DNA from: CBFGRU01 sp965651255
Lineage (GTDB): Bacteria; Planctomycetota; Phycisphaerae; Phycisphaerales; SM1A02
Length of the DNA stretch: 6,174 bases
Direction: 5' to 3'
Assembly (NCBI GenBank): GCA_965651255.1
Contig: CBFGRU010000196.1
Span: 1-6,174 of the forward strand
Part shown: positions 1 to 5,681 of the stretch, piece by piece
Numbering within the stretch: position 1 is the first letter of the stretch
How the letters are laid out: each line of letters starts with the position of its first letter
Translations under genes and position numbers: made by a program
Notes under the pieces: generated by a model
Seen by the model: only the letters and a program-made list of their open reading frames with translations
What the model was told of the DNA's origin: nothing
Databases searched by the model: none

Positions 1-19
1 CGGCGGGCAACGTGGAAAC

Positions 20-24
20 GGAGG
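20..24 (+). promoter_or_regulatory. Ribosome binding site deciding the TPR gene start
   Basis: GGAGG ends five bases before ATG 30. An alternative GTG start at 12 would put this site inside the coding region and would add six polar or charged residues ahead of the signal peptide. The site therefore favours ATG 30. The promoter for this gene, if there is one, lies outside the window. Confidence 0.65.
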
Positions 25-29
25 GTCGG

Positions 30-3000
30 ATGGTCCGCTTGCTGAAGAGTGCGGTCAATGTCGGTGGTGTGCTGCTTCTGACAGCGTTCTTGTGTACTTC
101 AGGTGCAGCCGCCGCGTGGAATCCGCCCGAAGCTGGCCGCATGCCTGGACTCGATCCTGCGGTACTGCGTGTGGCAGAACAGACGGATGAGCGGGCGCAG
201 GCAACGCTCGAGCGTGCGACCCGCGATCTCGCCGAACGGTTCGCCATCCCCGCGCCGCCTGCGGCGCCATCGACCGAGCCGACCGCCGAAGCAAAGGATC
301 GCGCTGCAGCCCATTTCATTCGCGGCCGGGATGCGATGGCGCAGAATCGCTTCTACGTCGCCATCGTGGAGTTTGACCGCGGTTTGCAGTTAAACCCTCG
401 AAGCGCTGCGCTCCTGAGGCAACAGGCGCGCACCTACACGATCATGGGAAACACCGATCGCAGTGCGGAGTTCTACGAACGGCTGCGCGCGGTGGCACCA
501 GATGATGCCGAGTCACTGATCATGCTCGCCAACGCGCAGGCGGCGCGGGGTGACTTCACCACCGCTGCGGCTGCCATTGCCCACTTCTCGAATCATGATG
601 ATGCGCTTTCGTTTGATCCCGGGGCGCTGTATGTGTCTTCGCAGATTCTCGCCTTCTCGCTGCCGGCACTCGGCTACCACCGGGCCGCACTGGAAGCGGC
701 CACGATCGTTCTGGACATGCCCGAGCAACTCTCCGGGCCGTCGATCTTCCTTGGTCGGATCAATGCCATTGCGAACCAGCGTGATGAGCTGTTGCGCGTG
801 GCGGGCGACTCTGCCTTGCGTCTGGGGATGGCTGAAGAGGCGATGCGCTCGTACGAGCAGGCCCTTGACCGACCCGGTGGCGATCACACCGCTTTGGTTG
901 CTCGTCTCGCGGTCGCCGCGCACCGCATGGGCGAACTCGACCGTCTGGATCATGCTTTGAGTGAACTCATCTCGCAGGCACCCGCGTTCGGGGCGATCGA
1001 TCCGTGGTTGACCGAGCTGATCATTCATCTGCGCAAGATGAAGACGCCGCTGGAAAACGTCCATGCGTCGATTCGGAATCACGGCGATCGCGATTCACTT
1101 GCGGCCCAGCGTTTTCTGGCGGCTGCAGGCAGTACGGATGAAGCAGTGGCGGGACTTCGAGCATCACTAGAGAACGCTGTCGCGCTCGCAGAACGTGATG
1201 CAGAGCAGCTTCGCCATGACCTGTTGAGCCGGCTGGCCGAAAGGCGAACGGAGGATGCGCTGCGCGAAGCGGTGCGCATGGTCGAAGAGAATCCAGCACA
1301 CCTCCGAAGTATCGAGCGAAGTCTGTTCAGCGCCCTTGGCGCATCCTACGAAACGGTCGCTGCACTGCGCGCATTCGGATCGCTCCCCGCGCGCTTGCTG
1401 ACAACGGAGCAACTGCTGCGGCTGGGCGACCTCGGTGCCGCAGCGCGAGAAGTGGATGAGTTGCTGAAGTCCACAAGTGATGACCCGGCGGTCATCTCCG
1501 CCGCGCTCACGGTGGCGGGGCGGCTGGGTGAACCGGGGCGGCTGGAACAGGCAGCTCTGCTTGCAACGCGTTTCGAATCGGCCGCTCTCTTGTGTGAACA
1601 GTCCGAAGCGCGACTGCTGATTGACGATGTTCCCGGCGCGATCCGGGCGGCTGAACGCGCCACGCAACTCGCGCCGAACGAAGTGCGCCCATGGCTGATG
1701 CTGGGCCAGGCGCGATCATTGAGCGCGGCAGAGATTCGGCGTGCACCCGGAGCGCTGGAGGTGGCGCGGCAACGTGACCCCGGCGATCCGCGGCCTTACG
1801 TGGTTCTGCTTCGGTTGTTTGATCCGCGGGGTCCGCTCGCTGATGCGGAACGACAGCGCGAAACGATTCGCTCGCTGGTCACCCATGCTCCGCATGCGCC
1901 GCTGGTGGAGGGGTTGCGCGTGCAGGAACTGCTTGAGAATCATCGGTCGAACGAGGCCATCGAGCGACTCATCCGGCTGATCGATCGAACGCCGACCGAC
2001 ACCGAGGCGTTGTCGCTGCTGGTACGCACCTGGTTGGACGATGATCGCGCGAATGATGCGCTGAACTGGCTGAACGATCGCCGTACTCAGAGGCCGCACG
2101 ACGAAACACTGACGGAACAGCGCGTTCGGGTGCTGCTGCGAATGGACCGCGCGGAAGACGCCTACGAAGAATTGAAGGCAATCGCAGAGCAGCAACCGGA
2201 TGACTTCGTCACCCTGCGCCTTCTGGAGACCGTCTGCTACGCAACCGAGCGACGCGAGGAAGCCATCGGCCTGGCGGAGAAACGTCTGCGCAGTCGGCCG
2301 CCGGGCATTCGACGCGATCTTGATCTCGTCGAGCTGCATCTCGTGCATGAAGACTCCGAAGCAGCAGCGCGCCTGCTTCGCCCGATGCTCGAGCGGTTTG
2401 CGGATTCCTCCGAGACGACGCTGATGCGCATCATGCAACTCGTGGAAGCGCTGCCGACCATCGACCCCGCGTATGACGATCTGCGGCTTCGCTTTGTCGA
2501 GCGGTATCTTTCGCGCGTGCAGACCCCGGATGCGCGGGTCTTCATCATGGGTATGCGGTCGGTCCTTCGACTGGACGGCCTGGGCGAATCGTTCGATGCC
2601 CTGGCCGTTGCGATGGTGGCTTCGGGTCATGAGGGAAAGATTCGCGATGGCGCGGGCAACGTGCGTCTGATTCGCGATGGCGTGCAGGGATTGCTCTCCG
2701 CCGGCGAGCCAAAGGCCGCGGCACGCCTTGCGGAAGTGGCGTTTCAATCGCCGCGCGCATGGTCGCGCGATGCGCTGGGGCTGCTGGTTCAGATGTCCCT
2801 TGCCAGCTACGCGGCATCGGATCAGATCGATGAGGCCTACTCGTTTCTGCGCATGCTGGATGAGTCGGATCGACTGGCGCTCGTCATGAACACCGATGGC
2901 GGTGGCGATCGGCTCGGTGCGGCCTACTACTCGCTCAGCGTGTTGTGCACGATCATCGGTCGTGAAGAAGCGGCGGAGCGATTGCTGATTTCCGCACTGG

Positions 3001-3575
3001 AGCGGCGGCCGAATGATGCCATGGCAATGAACAACCTCGGCTACCGGCGCATCGAAGAGGGGGTGAACACCGCGGAGAACGCCTCGATGATCGAACGGGC
3101 GATTTCGCAGTTGCCAACGAATTCAAACCTCCTGGATACCGCGGGGTGGCTGCGATACCGACAGGGGCGTTTTGCGGCGGGTGATGGATTCGACGGGCCC
3201 GGTGCGGTGGAACTGATTGAGCGATCGCTCAGTGAATCGGTCCGGCAGGGTGAAGCCCCCAGTGCCGAAGTGCTCGATCATCTTGGCGATACGCGGTGGC
3301 GGCTGGGGTCTCGGGAAGGCGCAAAGGAAGCATGGATGCGTGCTCAGTCGCTGCTGGAGGACCCCGCCGAACGCGAGCGGGAGAAGCAGAACTTCATGCG
3401 GTACCAGATGCTCGGCTGGGGTGTGCTGATCGAATCGCCCGATGCGATCTATGATCGGGAGTTCCTGCCCCGTCTGGACTCAATTCGAGCGAAGCTTGCC
3501 GCATTGGAGCGCGGTGAGTCGCCGCCGGTTGCGCCCACCTTTGCCGAGGCCGAAGAAGGAATACCCCGCGACTGA
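30..3575 (+). CDS. Large secreted tetratricopeptide-repeat (TPR) protein
   Basis: Long helical-repeat protein of about 1181 residues, probably a protein-interaction scaffold outside the cytoplasm; partner unknown. Residues 1-30 look like a signal peptide: basic MVRLLK, hydrophobic VGGVLLLTAFL, then a small-residue GAAAA site before Trp30. There is no lipobox, since Cys22 is preceded by FL. A Pro/Ala-rich linker follows (about 71-90). TPR-like helix pairs are visible at about 92-190, 259-326, 525-600 and 629-764, with degenerate helical sequence between. The C-terminal block is best conserved: a TPR at 963-996, NNLGY (1001-1005), LDTAGW (1035-1040) and HLGDTRW (1084-1090). This block resembles the end of bacterial envelope TPR proteins such as Pseudomonas LbcA (family memory). 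The frame is open to the window edge and a GTG lies at 12, but ATG 30 follows a GGAGG and gives a clean signal peptide. Codon choice is more mixed than in yebC or icd. TPR class is confident; biological role is not known. Confidence 0.88.
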   Translation: MVRLLKSAVNVGGVLLLTAFLCTSGAAAAWNPPEAGRMPGLDPAVLRVAEQTDERAQATLERATRDLAERFAIPAPPAAPSTEPTAEAKDRAAAHFIRGRDAMAQNRFYVAIVEFDRGLQLNPRSAALLRQQARTYTIMGNTDRSAEFYERLRAVAPDDAESLIMLANAQAARGDFTTAAAAIAHFSNHDDALSFDPGALYVSSQILAFSLPALGYHRAALEAATIVLDMPEQLSGPSIFLGRINAIANQRDELLRVAGDSALRLGMAEEAMRSYEQALDRPGGDHTALVARLAVAAHRMGELDRLDHALSELISQAPAFGAIDPWLTELIIHLRKMKTPLENVHASIRNHGDRDSLAAQRFLAAAGSTDEAVAGLRASLENAVALAERDAEQLRHDLLSRLAERRTEDALREAVRMVEENPAHLRSIERSLFSALGASYETVAALRAFGSLPARLLTTEQLLRLGDLGAAAREVDELLKSTSDDPAVISAALTVAGRLGEPGRLEQAALLATRFESAALLCEQSEARLLIDDVPGAIRAAERATQLAPNEVRPWLMLGQARSLSAAEIRRAPGALEVARQRDPGDPRPYVVLLRLFDPRGPLADAERQRETIRSLVTHAPHAPLVEGLRVQELLENHRSNEAIERLIRLIDRTPTDTEALSLLVRTWLDDDRANDALNWLNDRRTQRPHDETLTEQRVRVLLRMDRAEDAYEELKAIAEQQPDDFVTLRLLETVCYATERREEAIGLAEKRLRSRPPGIRRDLDLVELHLVHEDSEAAARLLRPMLERFADSSETTLMRIMQLVEALPTIDPAYDDLRLRFVERYLSRVQTPDARVFIMGMRSVLRLDGLGESFDALAVAMVASGHEGKIRDGAGNVRLIRDGVQGLLSAGEPKAAARLAEVAFQSPRAWSRDALGLLVQMSLASYAASDQIDEAYSFLRMLDESDRLALVMNTDGGGDRLGAAYYSLSVLCTIIGREEAAERLLISALERRPNDAMAMNNLGYRRIEEGVNTAENASMIERAISQLPTNSNLLDTAGWLRYRQGRFAAGDGFDGPGAVELIERSLSESVRQGEAPSAEVLDHLGDTRWRLGSREGAKEAWMRAQSLLEDPAEREREKQNFMRYQMLGWGVLIESPDAIYDREFLPRLDSIRAKLAALERGESPPVAPTFAEAEEGIPRD
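2639..2682 (+). repeat. 14-bp direct repeat inside the TPR gene
   Basis: GATTCGCGATGGCG occurs exactly at 2639-2652 and again at 2669-2682, a 30-bp period in frame. It encodes two IRDG units ten residues apart, starting at residues 871 and 881. The period is much shorter than the 34-residue TPR unit, so this is a local duplication or convergence within a non-TPR segment. Confidence 0.7.
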
Positions 3576-3597
3576 CGGCGGGCAGCGAACATCGACA

Positions 3598-3616
3598 CGA
3601 CATATTCGCGATGTCG
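3598..3616 (+). other. Small stem-loop between the TPR gene and yebC
   Basis: CGACAT (3598-3603) pairs perfectly with ATGTCG (3611-3616) around a seven-base loop, 23 bases past the TPR stop and about 19 bases before the yebC ribosome binding site. No T-run follows, so it is a weak terminator candidate. Two copies of the palindrome TCGCGA (3606-3611 and 3614-3619) overlap it and could form a competing structure or a protein site. It may also be chance in GC-rich DNA. Confidence 0.35.
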
Positions 3617-3647
3617 CGACCAGCGGCGTTGCGCAGGAGATTCAGCC

Positions 3648-4391
3648 ATGGCCGGTCACAGTAAATGGGCCAACATCAAGCACCGCAAGGCGCGGCAGGA
3701 CGCCGTCAAAGGCAAAGCGTGGTCAAAGTGCGCCCGCGCGATCATCATCGCCGCGAAGAACGGCGGGGGAGATCCCGCGGCGAACCTGTCGCTTCGATAC
3801 GCGATCGACGAAGCCAAGGCCGTCAACATGCCCAAGGACACGATCGAGAAGGCGATCAAGAAGGGCACGGGTGAACTCGAATCCGAGCGCATGGAAGAAG
3901 TGCGCTACGAGGGCTACGGTCCCGGCGGTGTGGCCATCATCGTCGATGTCGTCACCGACAACGTGCAGCGCACCGGGCCGGAGATGCGACTCTACTTCGA
4001 GAAGAACGGCGGCAACCTCGGCAAGTCCGGCTCCGTCGCCTTCGGGTTTCAGTCGAAGGGGTTGATCCTCATCGAGTCGGGCAAGGTCACGGAAGAGCAG
4101 TTGATGGAAGTTGCGCTCGAAGCCGGGGCCGATGACATTCGTCAGTCCGATGGCGGGTGGGAAGTCACCTGTGAGCCGGGCGAGTTTCATCCCGTGCGTG
4201 CGGCGCTCGAGGAGGCGAACATCGAACTCGCGAGCGCAGAACTCACGATGATCCCGCTCAACCTCGTCAAGGTCGATGCCGATACCGCGGGCAAGGTTCT
4301 GAAGCTGCTCGACATTCTCGAAGAGCACGATGATGTGCAGAAGGTCTACTCGAACGCGGATATTCCCGAGGAAGTCATGGCCAACCTCTGA
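3648..4391 (+). CDS. yebC: YebC/TACO1-family translation factor
   Basis: Complete 247-residue member of the YebC/TACO1 family (usual length about 240-250). The family was long annotated as transcriptional regulators. Mitochondrial TACO1 is a translational activator, and bacterial YebC proteins have more recently been linked to relief of ribosome stalling at proline-rich stretches. The signature MAGHSKWANIKHRK opens the protein. The basic helical domain I continues through an NGGGDPAAN loop and ends in a KDTIEKAIKKGTGE segment. Domains II and III carry the conserved YEGYGPGGVA (87-96), the NGGNLGKSGSVAF region, the ALEAGADDI segment and the C-terminal HDDVQKVYSN. ATG 3648 has AGGAGA seven bases upstream and yields the canonical N-terminus. 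It lies 72 bases after the TPR gene and 25 bases before the acylphosphatase gene. The ruv genes that often accompany yebC in Proteobacteria are not adjacent. Cytoplasmic, ribosome-associated by family. Identification is firm; exact role in this organism is inferred. Confidence 0.97.
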   Translation: MAGHSKWANIKHRKARQDAVKGKAWSKCARAIIIAAKNGGGDPAANLSLRYAIDEAKAVNMPKDTIEKAIKKGTGELESERMEEVRYEGYGPGGVAIIVDVVTDNVQRTGPEMRLYFEKNGGNLGKSGSVAFGFQSKGLILIESGKVTEEQLMEVALEAGADDIRQSDGGWEVTCEPGEFHPVRAALEEANIELASAELTMIPLNLVKVDADTAGKVLKLLDILEEHDDVQKVYSNADIPEEVMANL

Positions 4392-4416
4392 TGGTCAGAA
4401 CGGTTGGAGAGTTGCA

Positions 4417-4695
4417 ATGACACCGACCGAACGGCACACCGTGATCTTCTCCGGCCATGTCCAGGGCGTGGGCTTCCGCTGGACGACGAATCGCGTTGCA
4501 TCGCAGTTCAAGGTCACCGGATGGGTGCGGAACGAGCCGGATGGCACGGTGCGTCTGGTGGCTGAAGGCACGCACGAGGAATTGACCGGTTTCGTGAGTG
4601 GCATTGAAGAGGCGATGCGCGGCCACATCACCGAAAAGCGAACCGAACGCAGCCGCCCGACGGGTGAGTTCGACCGGTTCACCATCGCGCGGTAG
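4417..4695 (+). CDS. acyP: Acylphosphatase
   Basis: Complete 92-residue acylphosphatase (EC 3.6.1.7), a cytoplasmic enzyme that hydrolyses acyl phosphates such as 1,3-bisphosphoglycerate, acetyl phosphate or carbamoyl phosphate to carboxylate and phosphate. The active-site loop GHVQGVGFR occupies residues 13-21, with the phosphate-binding Arg21. The second signature GWVRNEPDGTV (35-45) supplies the catalytic Asn39. These match Arg23 and Asn41 of the human enzymes, and the length is typical of the single-domain family. ATG 4417 is chosen because GGAGAG (4405-4410) lies six bases upstream and family homology begins at once. An in-frame ATG at 4330 would only add 29 residues read from yebC in another frame. 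The 25-base gap after yebC suggests co-transcription. No functional link between the two proteins is established; they may simply share a housekeeping transcript. No key residue is missing. Confidence 0.95.
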   Translation: MTPTERHTVIFSGHVQGVGFRWTTNRVASQFKVTGWVRNEPDGTVRLVAEGTHEELTGFVSGIEEAMRGHITEKRTERSRPTGEFDRFTIAR

Positions 4696-4696
4696 G

Positions 4697-4711
4697 CGGA
4701 CGTTGCGTCCG
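4697..4711 (+). terminator. Post-stop stem-loop, possible weak terminator of yebC-acyP
   Basis: CGGACG (4697-4702) pairs perfectly with CGTCCG (4706-4711) around a TTG loop, one base after the acyP stop codon. The stem is only six pairs and no T-run follows, so it is not a classical intrinsic terminator. It could protect the 3' end or assist termination. Its position and the likely promoter just downstream make a transcript boundary here reasonable. Confidence 0.35.
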
Positions 4712-4760
4712 AATAACCGGCCTTCATGCCATCAACCGGGCAACCTTCTCCAGATTGCGT

Positions 4761-4790
4761 TTGACGCGGGCCCGGCTCGTGGCCGATCAT
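4761..4790 (+). promoter_or_regulatory. Candidate sigma70-type promoter for the lipoprotein gene
   Basis: TTGACG (4761-4766) matches five of six -35 consensus bases. At an 18-base spacing, GATCAT (4785-4790) matches four of six -10 bases. Transcription would start near 4797, leaving a leader of about 28 bases to ATG 4825, and would exclude the upstream in-frame ATG at 4789. The spacer contains the palindrome CGGGCCCG (4767-4774). The -10 is weak, so this is tentative. Confidence 0.4.
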
Positions 4791-4812
4791 GGTCAGGTCC
4801 CGATCACTTTCT

Positions 4813-4818
4813 GGAGAT
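4813..4818 (+). promoter_or_regulatory. Ribosome binding site deciding the lipoprotein start
   Basis: GGAGAT ends six bases before ATG 4825, a normal spacing. The alternative in-frame ATG at 4789 has no comparable site and would place twelve extra residues ahead of the lipoprotein signal peptide. Confidence 0.6.
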
Positions 4819-4824
4819 CTGCCG

Positions 4825-5430
4825 ATGCCTCGCGCCCGCCTGTCGATGCCCCTGCTCTTGCTTGCTCTGTTCGCGCCGCTTGTGGTCACCGCCGCCGGCT
4901 GCACGACGTACCGCGAGTCGTACACCGGCCTCGATTCTCAGCGCGTCTGGGGCGCGATGGTCGCGACCGCGGAAAGTCCGGAGTACTCCGACTGGTTCAT
5001 CATCGAAAACGAAGTCGCGATCAACGAGGCCGATGCACGCATCGACGTCTATCGCCGCATTCGTCGCGATGTGCGCGTGCCCATGGGCGGCACCCAGCGA
5101 CAGGAACGTACGCTGAAGCATCAGATTCGTCTGTTCGAGGAAGATGGCCACCCGCTTATCGAGTTCTACGGCCGGTCGGGCGGCGTGCCTGCAAACGAAC
5201 AGTCCGAATCCTTCCGCTACTTTGACCAGGTTTGGGCGGCGATGGGAATCGATCGCGAGGCCCATTTCATGCAGCTCGAAAAGCAGCGGGCAGCAGAGGC
5301 CGCACAGCCGATGATGCCGATCCTCACGCCGGAGGAAGCGCAGCAGGTCGAAGAGGAACTCAATGGCGCAGAAGAGACCGCCCCGAGTGCCGATGAACCC
5401 GAAGTCGATCTAGACGATGTCGGCGGGTGA
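4825..5430 (+). CDS. Predicted lipoprotein of unknown function with acidic tail
   Basis: I do not recognise a family for this 201-residue protein. From ATG 4825 it begins with basic PRAR, a hydrophobic run of PLLLLALFAPLVV, then TAAGC ending at Cys26. This resembles a lipoprotein signal peptide, although the -3 residue is Ala and not the usual Leu, Ile or Val. The residues after Cys are Thr-Thr with no Asp at +2, which by the E. coli sorting rule would favour the outer membrane. The mature part (about 176 residues) reads as a small alpha/beta domain: a helix near 40-50 (VWGAMVATAE), beta-like segments near 57-67 (WFIIENEVAIN), 72-85, and two more around the LKHQIRLFEE and PLIEFYGRSG segments, then a helix near FRYFDQVWAAMG. 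The last 35 residues (167-201) hold 13 Asp/Glu and no Lys or Arg, and are probably disordered. The gene has its own candidate promoter 129 bases after acyP and appears monocistronic. A non-lipidated secreted protein is the alternative. Confidence 0.8.
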   Translation: MPRARLSMPLLLLALFAPLVVTAAGCTTYRESYTGLDSQRVWGAMVATAESPEYSDWFIIENEVAINEADARIDVYRRIRRDVRVPMGGTQRQERTLKHQIRLFEEDGHPLIEFYGRSGGVPANEQSESFRYFDQVWAAMGIDREAHFMQLEKQRAAEAAQPMMPILTPEEAQQVEEELNGAEETAPSADEPEVDLDDVGG

Positions 5431-5544
5431 TGACAGCGCTTTGAATCTCACAATCCAGGCCGAACGCTGAATCCCACCGTCTGGATGCGCCGAGTACCGC
5501 GGCGATCTGATCGCGCAACATCCGGGTCGATCTGCGCCTCCAGA

Positions 5545-5564
5545 CCGCGTCGGGCACGACGCGG
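5545..5564 (+). terminator. Strong GC stem-loop, possible terminator after the lipoprotein gene
   Basis: CCGCGTCG (5545-5552) and CGACGCGG (5557-5564) form a perfect eight-bp stem around a GGCA loop. It is the longest perfect hairpin I found between genes. It lies 114 bases past the lipoprotein stop and just over 50 bases before the icd -10 element. No T-run follows on either strand, so it could be a U-less terminator, a pause or stability structure, or a protein site. Termination is inferred from position only. Confidence 0.4.
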
Positions 5565-5616
5565 CTCGCACCGATTCCCCTCGCGCGACAATCCGCAGAC
5601 CCCATCGCGCGCCCCC

Positions 5617-5625
5617 TGATATACT
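5617..5625 (+). promoter_or_regulatory. icd: Extended -10 promoter for icd
   Basis: TGATATACT fits the extended -10 pattern TGnTATAAT with a single mismatch in the hexamer (TATACT, 5620-5625). A -35 is poor: CAGACC at 5596-5601 gives an 18-base spacing but only three matches, which is typical of extended -10 promoters. Transcription would start near 5632, giving a leader of about 50 bases. ATACTG recurs at 5633-5638, 12 bases after the copy at 5621-5626 within the -10. The site stands out as an AT-rich island in GC-rich sequence. Confidence 0.6.
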
Positions 5626-5681
5626 GACCACAATACTGGTTTCTCCCGTTCACCCGATCACCCTCCGCCGGAGTTCTCCCC

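Noticed and set aside
1..45. Possible end of an upstream gene overlapping the TPR start (frame 1, stop TGA at 43-45)
   Set aside because: Only 14 codons are visible and their translation is not recognisable, so an upstream gene cannot be supported.
1716..2747. Antisense open frame of 343 codons inside the TPR gene
   Set aside because: It lies entirely within the TPR coding sequence. Long antisense frames are expected in GC-rich genes, and its translation shows no recognisable domain and a composition rich in Arg, Gln and His typical of shadow frames.
3723..4328. Antisense open frame of 201 codons inside yebC
   Set aside because: It is fully covered by an unmistakable YebC protein on the other strand and arises from the strong C/G third-position bias.
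4330..4416. Extended acylphosphatase start at ATG 4330
   Set aside because: The extra 29 residues overlap the end of yebC out of frame, are unlike the family, and ATG 4417 has a good ribosome binding site and begins right at the family's N-terminus.
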